Shown piece after piece: positions 36,865 through 47,055 of a stretch of 64,000 nt of DNA; the first letter of the stretch is position 1; each line of letters opens with the position of its first letter. Below the pieces are notes generated by a model. That model saw only the letters and a list, made by a program, of their open reading frames with translations. It searched no databases and was not told the origin of the DNA. Source of the DNA: Oscillospiraceae bacterium (GTDB lineage: Bacteria > Bacillota > Clostridia > Oscillospirales > Ruminococcaceae); assembly GCA_017415165.1 (NCBI GenBank), contig JAFQIY010000041.1, positions 1 to 64,000 on the forward strand. Direction: 5' to 3'. Both the position numbers and the translations under genes were made by a program.

Positions 36865-37260
36865 ATGAAAAAGAAGCTAAAAATATGCGGAGATATTATT
36901 ATTGGTGACCCCTGTGAAATGGTTAAATCAGAGGAAGATTGGGAATTGTGTGAATATGGCTCACATATGGATAAATTAGGTATAAATAACTATATGTGTA
37001 TTGAATACGAAGAAGATGCCCCTGATGTCATTGATAACAATGGTAATATAATTGGTAGTTTTTGTACTGACTCCTGTATGCTTGTGATTACAAAGTTAAG
37101 CAGTTTATTAGAATATAATCCTGAATTTAATCAACATATTATGTACCCTGATAACTGGACGTTAATAGAAAACTTTCACGGAGATATTGAAGTCAAAGAA
37201 ACAGATGATGGTATACAACTTATTGGAAAAGGAAATATTTGTTTTTATACTGAAATTTGA
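36865..37260 (+). CDS. Small acidic cytosolic protein of unknown function (GDPC motif)
   Basis: 131 residues, not assigned. It has no signal peptide or membrane helix, is acidic, and contains six cysteines. The N-terminal ICGDIIIGDPCEMVKSEEDW resembles small proteins with a GDPCY-x-DW motif found scattered in Firmicutes and phages; I cannot name the family. The rest is predicted mostly beta (IEVKETDDGIQLIGKGNICFY). GAGAGG precedes the ATG, and the gene has its own promoter and hairpin, so it is a single-gene unit with lower-GC codons than purL. An immunity or stress protein is possible but unsupported. Confidence 0.7.
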   Translation: MKKKLKICGDIIIGDPCEMVKSEEDWELCEYGSHMDKLGINNYMCIEYEEDAPDVIDNNGNIIGSFCTDSCMLVITKLSSLLEYNPEFNQHIMYPDNWTLIENFHGDIEVKETDDGIQLIGKGNICFYTEI

Positions 37261-37305
37261 TTGAACATATTCGCATTATTACCCCAATAATGAATAAAGT
37301 AAAAA

Positions 37306-37334
37306 TAGCCTGAGAAACCAAATTTCTCAGGCTA
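37306..37334. terminator. Bidirectional terminator before spoIVA
   Basis: A perfect 12-bp stem (TAGCCTGAGAAA with TTTCTCAGGCTA), 5-base loop, T-rich on the plus side and A-rich on the other, between converging genes. Confidence 0.85.
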
Positions 37335-37341
37335 TAACTTT

Positions 37342-38820
37342 TTAAAGAATAAAACAAATCAGACCGCCGCAGCCCTCATTAATGATACGTTCAAGGGTTT
37401 CCTGAAGCTTCATACGGGCGTCAACAGGCATACGGTATAGTTTGTTGTGCAGACCCTCGTTGACAAGCTCGTGGAGTGATTTGCCGAAGATATTGGACTC
37501 CCAGATTTTCTGAGGACTTTCCTCAAACTCTTTAAGCAGATACATAACAAGTTCTTCCGACTGCTTTTCCGAGCCAACGATTGGACTTACTTCGGTTACG
37601 ATATCGGCTTTCATCATATGGATTGACGGTGCGGAAGCTTTGAGGCGTACTCCGTATTTGCCGCCCTGCTTTACAATTTCAGGTTCTTCAAGAGAAAGTT
37701 CCTCGATAGACGGCATTACAATTCCATAGCCTGTTGCGTCAACCTCAGAAAGTGCATTTTCAATCTTCTCATATTTGCGCTTAACAGCGGTAAGCTCCTT
37801 GAGAAGCGGCATAAGGTCACTTTCACTGTTGATTTCAATGCCTGTTTCCTCTCCAAGAATTTTAAAGAAAAGATTATTTTTCAGCTCAACACAGATTTCT
37901 GCACTTCCCTTTCCAAGGTCAATTCCTGAAATAATTGTTTTATTGATATAGTCACACTCGGAAATTGTATCGGTTACTCCGTTTACATCACGAACATACT
38001 TTACATTCTCGGCTGCTGCCCTGATGCAATCAAAAACATCTTTTTTGAGCCAGTGCCCCTTAACAAGACCTGTTACCCACTTAGGCATACAGATATTGAT
38101 TTCCTTGATTGGAAAAGCATAGAGTACCTGTTTGAGAATATCGTTGATATCTTCTTCGTCCAAATCGACACAGTTTACAGGAATAACAGGGGTATTATAT
38201 TTTTCCGAAAGCTCAGCAGCAAGCTTTTTCGAGTCAGTTGAGTCGGGATAGAGACAATTAAGCAGGATTACATAGGGCTTGTTGATTGAATTAAGCTCAT
38301 TGATTACACGCTGCTCAGCCTCCTCGTATTCCTCACGGGGAATATCTGAAATACTTCCGTCGGTTGTAATGACAAGACCAATTGTTGAATGGTCCTGAAT
38401 TACTTTCTGTGTACCGACTTCGGCAGCCATTGCAAAGGGAATTTCTTCTTCAAACCACGGTGTTACAACCATTCTCGGAGCTTCATTTTCAATATATCCG
38501 ATTGCACTGGGAACAATGTATCCCACACAATCAATCATTCTGACGTTAAAGCGTGCTTTATCGCCTATTGTTACTTCAACAGCTTCTTCCGGGATAAACT
38601 TCGGCTCTGTTGTCATAATTGTTTTCCCAGCTGATGATTGAGGAAGTTCGTCAACAGCACGTTCACGTCTGTATTCGCTTGCGATATTGGGAATAACAAG
38701 CTGTTCCATAAATTTTTTGATAAAGGTTGATTTTCCGGTACGGACGGGACCTACTACACCAATATAGATATCACCATCTGTTCGTTTTGCTATATCGCAA
38801 TAAATATCATTATTCACCAT
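37342..38820 (-). CDS. spoIVA: Stage IV sporulation protein A (coat morphogenetic ATPase)
   Basis: Forms the basement layer of the spore coat by ATP-driven polymerisation on the outer forespore membrane. The 492-residue length is typical. The P-loop GPVRTGKSTFIKKFM is near residue 24, with TMMTTEPKFIP-type and MIDCVGYIVP switch segments; the C-terminus ends GCGGLICFIL, the conserved region needed for SpoVM contact. It is 21 bp after the sipL gene. With spoVM at 0.4 kb, three interacting partners are in the window. Confidence 0.97.
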   Translation of the reverse strand: MVNNDIYCDIAKRTDGDIYIGVVGPVRTGKSTFIKKFMEQLVIPNIASEYRRERAVDELPQSSAGKTIMTTEPKFIPEEAVEVTIGDKARFNVRMIDCVGYIVPSAIGYIENEAPRMVVTPWFEEEIPFAMAAEVGTQKVIQDHSTIGLVITTDGSISDIPREEYEEAEQRVINELNSINKPYVILLNCLYPDSTDSKKLAAELSEKYNTPVIPVNCVDLDEEDINDILKQVLYAFPIKEINICMPKWVTGLVKGHWLKKDVFDCIRAAAENVKYVRDVNGVTDTISECDYINKTIISGIDLGKGSAEICVELKNNLFFKILGEETGIEINSESDLMPLLKELTAVKRKYEKIENALSEVDATGYGIVMPSIEELSLEEPEIVKQGGKYGVRLKASAPSIHMMKADIVTEVSPIVGSEKQSEELVMYLLKEFEESPQKIWESNIFGKSLHELVNEGLHNKLYRMPVDARMKLQETLERIINEGCGGLICFIL

Positions 38821-38841
38821 TTCAATATACCTCCATTTTTG

Positions 38842-40392
38842 TTAAACAATCGGAATGAGTATCATTCCGCTGCCTGAAATAATATCGTCCTCAATTTCGT
38901 TTTCTTCGATTATTGCTGAAACTGATGTGCCGTATTTCTTGGCAATTTCCCATAAATCTTCATTTCCATCAGTATAATAAATTTTGAGCGCATAATTCTG
39001 ATTTTTATTTATAGGATCATCTTCATTGATGCAAATATCAGTTATCCCTTGTATTTCAACTATATGTCTTAAACATCCAACTACTTTTATTTCAGCCTTA
39101 ATTTCAACACTACTGTCACTGGCAAGATTGTATGAGCACGAAATCGGAATAAGTTTTATGTCTACACGTGAATTATCAGATATTTTTTCAACTTGCACTG
39201 CTGCTGTAAATGGTTCTTCTTTTTCATATACTACAGGCATTCCGTCTGTATTCTTACCAATTATACAATAAATTGCGATACCGTTAATTGTAAAACGATT
39301 GTTTTCTGCATTGTTATGAACGGTATAATTTTTAATTGTACACCACGCATCATAAATACAACTTATTTCTTCATCAGATGATGTCAATGTATTTTTTACA
39401 ACACACACGGAATTTATTGCATCAGGCGGCAGTTCAAGTTTCAGTCCCATTTTTTCATCTGTTGTTTTATATAGGGTTGAATATTCATCAATAATCAAAT
39501 CTGATGTAGTTGTTCTGTAAGCCGAACTTGACACACATATTTTAACATTACATTCGACCATTCCCGAAACACCGTCCCCATTGGAACGAGGCTCAATTTC
39601 GCAGGAAATAACAGACATATCAACTGAACAGGTAAATCTTTCGTCAATTCCTTCCATATCTATAACCTGAGAAAAGGGCATTGTAAACTGCATAGTTTCA
39701 ATTCCATCAATATCCTCTTTGTAATATGTATATAACATATTTATACATATTTCACCTTTTATAATAAGCTTATTAGCTATGATTTTCTTATCACTTGAAG
39801 TTATAGCAGCATTGCATCTGATAACATTTAAAATCGGAGGTTTTGAAGAACCCAAATCAAATTCATCTGAAATATTAATTGTCTTATTATTTTTTATATA
39901 GTCCGACGGATATGTAATAGATGATTTTTTCAGCTGTACTCCGCCACCTGATACATCAGTTATTACATCGTTCAAAACAACATCTGTAACTGTGGCTTCT
40001 ATTGAAACAGCACCTCTTACATCTATACGGCGCTGATTTACAGCACGACAATTCATATAACTGATTTGCGGAATAAATTTCACATCCGGATTAATAACGT
40101 TTTTGCCAAGGTCAATCTTTTTTGAATAAGCAAGCTTCTGCTCTATTATCTGAACAGCTGTACTATTTTCTGCACAATAAAGTATACGGAGAGATACTGT
40201 CATTTCGTAATTCAGCTTATCTCCGCTTATTTCATAAGAAATAATATGCGGAATAGCAATACATTTAAGAATTTTGAATATCTCCGGACAGTAATCCGGA
40301 AGAATATAATCAAGCTCAACTGAATGTTCGTTTGTTTCCGCAAATATTACCTCTGCAGATGATATTTTTTCTTTTGTTACTTTTAATTCCAT
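38842..40392 (-). CDS. sipL: SipL-like SpoIVA-interacting coat protein (DUF3794 with LysM)
   Basis: 516 residues. It starts with the DUF3794 signature VELDYILPDYCPEIFKILKC, followed by further beta-rich DUF3794-type repeats, and ends in a LysM-like domain of about 45 residues (YTDGNEDLWEIAKKYGTSVSAI). In C. difficile, SipL binds SpoIVA through its LysM domain and is needed for coat assembly. The direct gene pairing with spoIVA supports the same role here. Confidence 0.88.
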   Translation of the reverse strand: MELKVTKEKISSAEVIFAETNEHSVELDYILPDYCPEIFKILKCIAIPHIISYEISGDKLNYEMTVSLRILYCAENSTAVQIIEQKLAYSKKIDLGKNVINPDVKFIPQISYMNCRAVNQRRIDVRGAVSIEATVTDVVLNDVITDVSGGGVQLKKSSITYPSDYIKNNKTINISDEFDLGSSKPPILNVIRCNAAITSSDKKIIANKLIIKGEICINMLYTYYKEDIDGIETMQFTMPFSQVIDMEGIDERFTCSVDMSVISCEIEPRSNGDGVSGMVECNVKICVSSSAYRTTTSDLIIDEYSTLYKTTDEKMGLKLELPPDAINSVCVVKNTLTSSDEEISCIYDAWCTIKNYTVHNNAENNRFTINGIAIYCIIGKNTDGMPVVYEKEEPFTAAVQVEKISDNSRVDIKLIPISCSYNLASDSSVEIKAEIKVVGCLRHIVEIQGITDICINEDDPINKNQNYALKIYYTDGNEDLWEIAKKYGTSVSAIIEENEIEDDIISGSGMILIPIV

Positions 40393-40512
40393 ATATATTC
40401 CTCCTTGTTATAGTTCATTACAACTGCTAAAACATTTATATTCCTTAATAAAGGCTTGTATTCCTATTCTGATAATATATATGTGAACAAAAGGTTAAAG
40501 TTTTCAAACCCC

Positions 40513-40541
40513 TTGCTTTTTTTATGTATATGTTGTACAAT
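40513..40541 (+). promoter_or_regulatory. Promoter of the alpha-xylosidase gene
   Basis: TTGCTT (40513-40518), 17-base spacer, TACAAT (40536-40541). Confidence 0.55.
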
Positions 40542-40554
40542 GTAATCAATTACA
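40541..40554 (+). promoter_or_regulatory. Possible operator overlapping the alpha-xylosidase transcription start
   Basis: The inverted repeat TGTAAT-CA-ATTACA begins at the last base of the -10 box and covers the likely start site. This position and symmetry suit a GntR-type repressor, but no regulator gene is adjacent. Confidence 0.35.
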
Positions 40555-40573
40555 TAACAAAGGAGTTTTGTAT

Positions 40574-42910
40574 ATGAAGTTTGCAGACGGCTTTTGGCTT
40601 AACAAAAGAGGCTATGAAGTAAATTATGCTTCTCAGGCCTATGAAATTCAGACAGGTAAGAACTATATTAATGTTCTTGCTACTACAAATTATATCCAGA
40701 ACAGAGGTATGACCCTTGGTGGTCCTGTTTTTGAGATTACTTTTGCATCTACTCAGAAAGATGTTATTAAGGTTACTATTGACCACTACAAGGGTACTCT
40801 CGATAATATGCCTAAGTTTGAACTTAATGAAGATCAAGGGTTTGTTCCTGAGATTGTTGAGGGACCTGATTACTGGGAACTTATTTCAGGCGGTACAAAG
40901 GTTAAAATTGGTAAGTTCGGCTGGAATGTTCAGTATTACTACAAGGATAAGAAGCTTACTGGCGGCGCTTGGAGAGCTACTACTGTTGTGAACGAAAATC
41001 AGTTCAGAGTTTCCTCTCGTCTTGCTCATACTCAGGATGAAACATTCTGGAGCTATCCTCAGGATGAACGCAGCACTTATCTGCGTGAACAGCTTACTCT
41101 TTCTGTTGGTGAAAACATTTACGGTTTTGGTGAAAAGTTTACAACATTCGTAAAGAATGGTCAGAGTGTTGAAACCTGGAACTCTGACGGAGGTACTTGC
41201 TCCGACCAGTCCTATAAATGTATTCCTTTCTATGTTTCTTCAAGAGGATATGGCGTATTTGTAAACAGTTCTGATAAGGTTTCCTACGAGGTTGCTTCCG
41301 ATACTGTTTCCAAGGTTTCTTTCACTGTTCCCGGTGAACGCCTTGAATACTTTATGATTGGCGGTGAAAATCTCACTGAAGTTCTTGCTAACTATACAAC
41401 TCTCACAGGTAAGCCTGCACTTCCTCCTGCTTACACATTCGGTCTCTGGCTTACAACTTCCTTTACAACAAACTACGATGAAGAAACTGTTACTTCCTTT
41501 ATTGATGGTATGGCTGAACGTGATATTCCACTTCAGGTATTCCACTTTGACTGCTTCTGGATGAAGGAATTTGAATGGTGTAACTTTGAATGGGACAAGC
41601 GCCAGTTCCCTGACCCAGCTGCTATGCTCAAGAGACTTAAGGCTAAGGGTCTTGAAATCTGCGTATGGATTAATCCGTACATTGCACAGCGTTCCAGGCT
41701 TTTTGATGAGGGCAAGGAAAACGGCTATTTTATTAAGAACCTTGATGGCAGCGTATTCCAGTGCGATATGTGGCAGCCCGGTATGGCTATTGTTGACTTT
41801 ACAAATCCAGCTGCTTGCGAATGGTATGCTTCCAAGCTTCGTGCGCTTTGTGATATGGGTGTTGACTGCTTCAAGACTGACTTCGGCGAAAGAATTCCTA
41901 CTAAGGTTAAGTATTTTGACGGCTCTGACCCAATTGCAATGCACAACTATTATACATATCTTTACAATAAGTGTGTATTCAACGTTCTCAAGGAATACTA
42001 TGGTGAAAACAAGGCTTGCCTGTTTGCACGTTCCGCAACAGCCGGCGGTCAGCAGTTCCCTGTTCACTGGGGCGGTGACTGCTCCGCAGAATACACTTCC
42101 ATGGCAGAAACTCTCCGTGGCGGTCTTTCCCTCTGTCTCTCAGGTTTTGGTTACTTCAGCCACGATATGAGTGGTTTTGAAGCTACAGCTACACCTGACA
42201 TTTACAAGAGATGGGCAGCATTTGGTCTGTTCTCCTCTCACTCACGTCTCCACGGTAACAGTTCTTACAGAGTACCTTGGAACTTTGACGAGGAAAGCTG
42301 TGACGTACTCCGCTTCTTCACAAAGCTCAAGGGTAAGCTTATGCCTTACATCTGGGGTCAGGCTATCAAAACATCTACCGTTGGCGTACCAATGATGAGA
42401 GCTATGGTTATTGATTATGCTGATGACCCGGTTTGCCTCAACCTTGACCGTCAGTATATGTTTGGTGACAATATCCTCGTTGCTCCTATCTTCAATGAAG
42501 AAGGCACAGCTGAATTCTATGTACCAGCTGGTAAGTGGACAGATATTATCTCAGGTAAGCAGTACGAGGGCGGCAAGTTCTACAACGAAAAGTTCGACTA
42601 CTTCTCTCTCCCCTGCCTTGCTAAACCAAACAGCATTGTTGCTTATGGTAACTTTGAGAAGAACTTTGAGTATGATTATCTTACAGATACAGAGTTTGTT
42701 ATTTACGAACTTGAAGAAGGCAAGACAGCTGAGTGTAAGATTTACAACACAGATGCTGAACAGATTTTCACTCTTACTGCTACAAATAATGGCGGAAAGA
42801 TTGAAGTTTCTTACACTAATACAACTTCCTCCTTCAAGATTAAGGTATTCGGCAAGGATGCTATTACTGTAAATCCTACTTCCGAAGGTAAGGTTATTAT
42901 CAATCTTTAA
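40574..42910 (+). CDS. yicI: GH31 alpha-xylosidase (YicI family)
   Basis: Removes alpha-1,6 xylose from xyloglucan-type oligosaccharides. It is collinear with E. coli YicI over its full length (778 against 772 residues): GFGEKFTTFVKNGQSVETWNSDGG-like block, then FDCFWMKEFEWCNFEW. The nucleophile is Asp436 in FKTDFGERIP and the acid/base Asp502 in HWGGDC. No signal peptide, so it acts in the cytosol on imported sugars. The ATG at 40574 is 8 bases after AAAGGAG. Codons are strongly biased, suggesting high expression. It fits with the GH5 enzyme at 24 kb in plant-wall use. Confidence 0.93.
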   Translation: MKFADGFWLNKRGYEVNYASQAYEIQTGKNYINVLATTNYIQNRGMTLGGPVFEITFASTQKDVIKVTIDHYKGTLDNMPKFELNEDQGFVPEIVEGPDYWELISGGTKVKIGKFGWNVQYYYKDKKLTGGAWRATTVVNENQFRVSSRLAHTQDETFWSYPQDERSTYLREQLTLSVGENIYGFGEKFTTFVKNGQSVETWNSDGGTCSDQSYKCIPFYVSSRGYGVFVNSSDKVSYEVASDTVSKVSFTVPGERLEYFMIGGENLTEVLANYTTLTGKPALPPAYTFGLWLTTSFTTNYDEETVTSFIDGMAERDIPLQVFHFDCFWMKEFEWCNFEWDKRQFPDPAAMLKRLKAKGLEICVWINPYIAQRSRLFDEGKENGYFIKNLDGSVFQCDMWQPGMAIVDFTNPAACEWYASKLRALCDMGVDCFKTDFGERIPTKVKYFDGSDPIAMHNYYTYLYNKCVFNVLKEYYGENKACLFARSATAGGQQFPVHWGGDCSAEYTSMAETLRGGLSLCLSGFGYFSHDMSGFEATATPDIYKRWAAFGLFSSHSRLHGNSSYRVPWNFDEESCDVLRFFTKLKGKLMPYIWGQAIKTSTVGVPMMRAMVIDYADDPVCLNLDRQYMFGDNILVAPIFNEEGTAEFYVPAGKWTDIISGKQYEGGKFYNEKFDYFSLPCLAKPNSIVAYGNFEKNFEYDYLTDTEFVIYELEEGKTAECKIYNTDAEQIFTLTATNNGGKIEVSYTNTTSSFKIKVFGKDAITVNPTSEGKVIINL

Positions 42911-42920
42911 TTGAAATGCG

Positions 42921-42950
42921 AAACCTCCTGTCTTTGGGCAGGAGGTTTTT
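42921..42950 (+). terminator. Terminator after the alpha-xylosidase gene
   Basis: A 10-bp stem (AAACCTCCTG with CAGGAGGTTT), 8-base loop, then TT. Confidence 0.88.
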
Positions 42951-42960
42951 GTGTACTTGC

Positions 42961-42989
42961 TTGACTTTTTATAGTAGCATTGCTATAAT
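42961..42989 (+). promoter_or_regulatory. Promoter of the GNAT gene
   Basis: TTGACT (42961-42966), 17-base spacer, TATAAT (42984-42989): a near-consensus site 40 bases before the ATG. Confidence 0.75.
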
Positions 42990-43029
42990 TTACTTATTAA
43001 CATAACAGAATGTGGGGAGAATAAACATA

Positions 43030-43491
43030 ATGAATATTACAATCAGACCTGTTGTTATTGGAGATTACGATGGTATTTATGAGCTTTGGAATAGTACTGA
43101 GCAATCAAAACGTGCGTTGAATCCCGTTGATGATAGTAGAGAAGGTATTGAACGCTACTTGAAACGTAATCCTACAACTTGTTTTTTGGCATATCTGAAT
43201 GATAATACTGAGAAAATTGTTGGTGTTATACTTACGGGTCACGACGGTAGACGTGCGATTGTTCATCATATGTGTGTTCATCCTGATTATCGTCGTCAAG
43301 GCATTGCTCATACACTTGTACAGAAAGCGGAAGATGCTCTGCGTAATGAAGGTATCACAAAAATATTCGGGTTGGTTTTTAAGGATAATGATACGGCAAA
43401 TGCCTTCTGGGAAGAACAAGGATATACGCTTCGTACTAATCTTAATTACCGTAATAAAAGCCTGAATGAAGATGTTCCGCAGGGAGAATGA
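43030..43491 (+). CDS. GNAT-family N-acetyltransferase
   Basis: 153 residues with the acetyl-CoA fold: the motif A segment HHMCVHPDYRRQGIAHTLVQKAEDAL, in which R/Q-x-x-G-x-A binds the pyrophosphate, then a FGLVFKDNDTANAFWEEQGY motif B. Substrate unknown. The ATG at 43030 follows GGGGAGA by about 9 bases; an earlier GTG overlaps that site. It has its own promoter and terminator. Confidence 0.88.
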   Translation: MNITIRPVVIGDYDGIYELWNSTEQSKRALNPVDDSREGIERYLKRNPTTCFLAYLNDNTEKIVGVILTGHDGRRAIVHHMCVHPDYRRQGIAHTLVQKAEDALRNEGITKIFGLVFKDNDTANAFWEEQGYTLRTNLNYRNKSLNEDVPQGE

Positions 43492-43495
43492 TTAA

Positions 43496-43528
43496 AACAG
43501 CTGTCAGGATTAATTCCTGACAGCTGTT
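43496..43528. terminator. Bidirectional terminator between the GNAT and acyl-CoA synthetase genes
   Basis: A perfect 14-bp stem (AACAGCTGTCAGGA with TCCTGACAGCTGTT) and 5-base loop, followed by CTTTTT on the plus strand. Confidence 0.9.
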
Positions 43529-43532
43529 CTTT

Positions 43533-45191
43533 TTACTGATTATCTTTTGCCCTGATTTCTGTTCTTCTGATTTTACCGCTGATTGTCTTTGGAAGCTCAT
43601 CAACGAACTCGACAATTCTTGGATACTTATAAGGTGCTGTATTAACCTTAACGTGGTTCTGAAGTTCCTTGATAAGTGCTTCATCACCCTTATCCTTATA
43701 TTCCTTTGTAAGAACAATTGTTGCCTTAACAACCTGACCTCTGATTGGGTCCTTTGCACCTGTTACAGCAACCTCAAGAACAGCAGGGTGTTCCATAAGA
43801 ACACTTTCGATTTCGAATGGTCCGATACGGTAGCCTGACGCCTTGATTACGTCATCGGTACGTCCTACATACCAGAAGTAGCCGTCTTCGTCCTTCCAAG
43901 CTGTATCGCCTGTATGGTAAATATCATTATTCCAAGCATTGTTGGTTGCATCAGGATTTTTATAATACTCCTTAAACATACCAATTTGCTTCATTCCGTT
44001 TGTACGGATAACAATTTCACCTGTTTCACCAGCTGGAAGTGAGTTGCCATCCTCGTCAACAATATCAACATTGTAGAGTGGAGTTGGTCTGCCCATTGAA
44101 CCCGGCTTTGGTTCCATACCCGGAAGGTTAGCAACAACAAGCACTGTTTCTGTCTGACCAAAGCCTTCCATAAGCTTCAGACCGGTATATTCAAGCCATC
44201 TGTTGTAAACCTCAGGATTGAGTGCTTCACCTGCAATTGTAGAATATTTAAGATTAGAAAGGTCATAATTTTCAATACCTTCCTTAATGAACATACGGTA
44301 CATTGTAGGAGGCGCACAGAAGGAAGTAATCTTGTAATTCTGAATTTTTGTAAGAATATCTGCAGAATTGAAGCGATTGAAGTCATATACAAAAACTGTT
44401 GCTGCACAAGCAAACTGACCATACATCTTGCCCCACATACATTTTCCCCAGCCTGATTCAGAAATTGTCAGGTGGATTGTATCTTCCTTGATATTATGCC
44501 AGTATTTTGCTGTCTGAATATGAGCAACTGCATAATAGTGACTGTGAAGTACCATTTTAGGATAACCTGTTGTACCACTTGTAAAATAAAGCAGCATATC
44601 ATCGTCAACCTTATTTTCGATACGTTCAAGCGTTTCAGGGTACTTTTCCATCTCTGTATCAAAACTTACCCAGTCTTCACGGTCGCCTCTTACAATATAC
44701 TTCTCTTTAATATCTGTATATTCTGCAAGAGCTTCTTCAATATGCTCTGTAACCTCTCCATCAGCCGTTGCAATAACATACTTTACGTCAGCAGCGTGAA
44801 AACGGTAAGTATAGTCCTTCTTCATAAGCTGATTTGTAGCAGGGATAAGAACAGCACCAATTTTACAAAGAGCAATTGTAAGAAACCAGAATTGATAATG
44901 ACGTTTCAGGACTGCAAGAACCTTATCTCCTTTATTTACACCGTGTGCAAGAAGCATATTTGCAACCTGATTGGATTTCTTCATAAGGTCAGAATATGTG
45001 AAGATATGTTCCTCCCCTTCTTCATTAACCCAAATCATTGCACGGCGGTTTGGTTCATTCTTTGCAATTTCGTCAATTACATCATAACCGAAATTGAAAT
45101 TTTCAGGCACGTGCACATCGAATTTATTAAGTACACCGTCAGCATCATATCCGTCAGAGACATATTTTTTATATAAGTCTTTCATTTCCAT
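43533..45191 (-). CDS. AMP-forming acyl-CoA synthetase
   Basis: Activates a carboxylic acid to its CoA thioester through an acyl-AMP. The 552-residue enzyme has the P-loop YFTSGTTGYPKMV, the GFGQTETVLV motif, DIYHTGD and YVGRTDDVIKASGYRIGPFEIE hinge, and the catalytic lysine in KTISGKIRR. It resembles the acetyl/medium-chain acyl-CoA synthetase group; the exact acid is not clear. The start is the ATG at 45191; a longer frame overlaps the upstream regulator. The regulator gene 25 bp upstream often accompanies this enzyme in clostridia. Confidence 0.93.
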   Translation of the reverse strand: MEMKDLYKKYVSDGYDADGVLNKFDVHVPENFNFGYDVIDEIAKNEPNRRAMIWVNEEGEEHIFTYSDLMKKSNQVANMLLAHGVNKGDKVLAVLKRHYQFWFLTIALCKIGAVLIPATNQLMKKDYTYRFHAADVKYVIATADGEVTEHIEEALAEYTDIKEKYIVRGDREDWVSFDTEMEKYPETLERIENKVDDDMLLYFTSGTTGYPKMVLHSHYYAVAHIQTAKYWHNIKEDTIHLTISESGWGKCMWGKMYGQFACAATVFVYDFNRFNSADILTKIQNYKITSFCAPPTMYRMFIKEGIENYDLSNLKYSTIAGEALNPEVYNRWLEYTGLKLMEGFGQTETVLVVANLPGMEPKPGSMGRPTPLYNVDIVDEDGNSLPAGETGEIVIRTNGMKQIGMFKEYYKNPDATNNAWNNDIYHTGDTAWKDEDGYFWYVGRTDDVIKASGYRIGPFEIESVLMEHPAVLEVAVTGAKDPIRGQVVKATIVLTKEYKDKGDEALIKELQNHVKVNTAPYKYPRIVEFVDELPKTISGKIRRTEIRAKDNQ

Positions 45192-45216
45192 ATTAGTTAC
45201 AACCTTCTTTGAATTA

Positions 45217-45780
45217 TTACTTGATAAGTATTGCAAGGAACTCACAGTTTTCGCCGTTTGTGGCAATCATACCGTGAGGTGCACTTGAATCGTAGATAAT
45301 TGAGTCACCTGCTGTAAGAACCTTGATTTTACCGTCTATAACAAGCTTTAAGCTTCCTGAAAGTATGTAGTCATATTCCTGACCCTCGTGTACAGACAGT
45401 GAAATCGGCATATCCTGAGCTTCATCAGAATACGGCGCTTTTACAAGGAATGGCTCAATTTTTTTATCCTTGAACAGATAAGCTAAATGGTGATATTCAA
45501 ATCCTTCACGACGTTTAACAGGAAGTCCTGTATCCTTTCTTACAACACAATAACGTTTAAGCTTCGGATTTTCACCTGTAAGAATTTCAATAATATCAAC
45601 ACCTAATATCTCTGCACATTTATAGATAAATGTTACGGAAAAATCCTTTTCTCCATTTTCGATAAGTGCATAATCTTCAGCGGAACATCCTGTCTTTTCA
45701 CACATTTCCTCAACGGAAATTCCGAGAATATCACGAAGTCCTCTTAATCTCTCTGCTACTTCTTTAATACTGTAGTTCAT
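45217..45780 (-). CDS. XRE-family regulator with a cupin domain
   Basis: 187 residues. An N-terminal helix-turn-helix (about 4-62, LRGLRDILGISVEEMCEKTG ... YALIENG) is joined to a C-terminal cupin (about 110-185, with VHEGQEYDYILSGSLKLVIDG and SSAPHGM), a layout used by regulators that sense small acids. It lies 25 bp before the acyl-CoA synthetase gene and probably controls it. The ATG at 45780 follows AGGAG. Confidence 0.9.
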   Translation of the reverse strand: MNYSIKEVAERLRGLRDILGISVEEMCEKTGCSAEDYALIENGEKDFSVTFIYKCAEILGVDIIEILTGENPKLKRYCVVRKDTGLPVKRREGFEYHHLAYLFKDKKIEPFLVKAPYSDEAQDMPISLSVHEGQEYDYILSGSLKLVIDGKIKVLTAGDSIIYDSSAPHGMIATNGENCEFLAILIK

Positions 45781-45842
45781 ACTCCTGACTCCTTTTTTAC
45801 TGGATTTAGGTAATATCAGTGCAAATAACATTACACATTATC

Positions 45843-45871
45843 ATTATAACATAATTATAATTGCATTTCAA
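45843..45871 (-). promoter_or_regulatory. Promoter of the regulator/acyl-CoA synthetase operon
   Basis: Minus strand: TTGAAA, 17-base spacer, TATAAT, about 60 bases before the regulator gene. Confidence 0.65.
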
Positions 45872-45908
45872 TAACTATAACCAAAAAGAATACTTAGTTA
45901 ACAAATAA

Positions 45909-47048
<1,140 letters not shown>

Positions 47049-47055
47049 CTAACTT

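Noticed and set aside
40400..40500. A sigma-E-type promoter before sipL
   Set aside because: Segments resembling ATATT and ATACAA exist, but the spacing is about two bases short of the consensus, so I did not annotate it, although sporulation control is likely.
41240..42067. A 275-codon minus-strand frame opposite the alpha-xylosidase gene
   Set aside because: The plus-strand frame is a full-length GH31 enzyme; the opposite frame is a by-product of biased codons and has no ribosome site.
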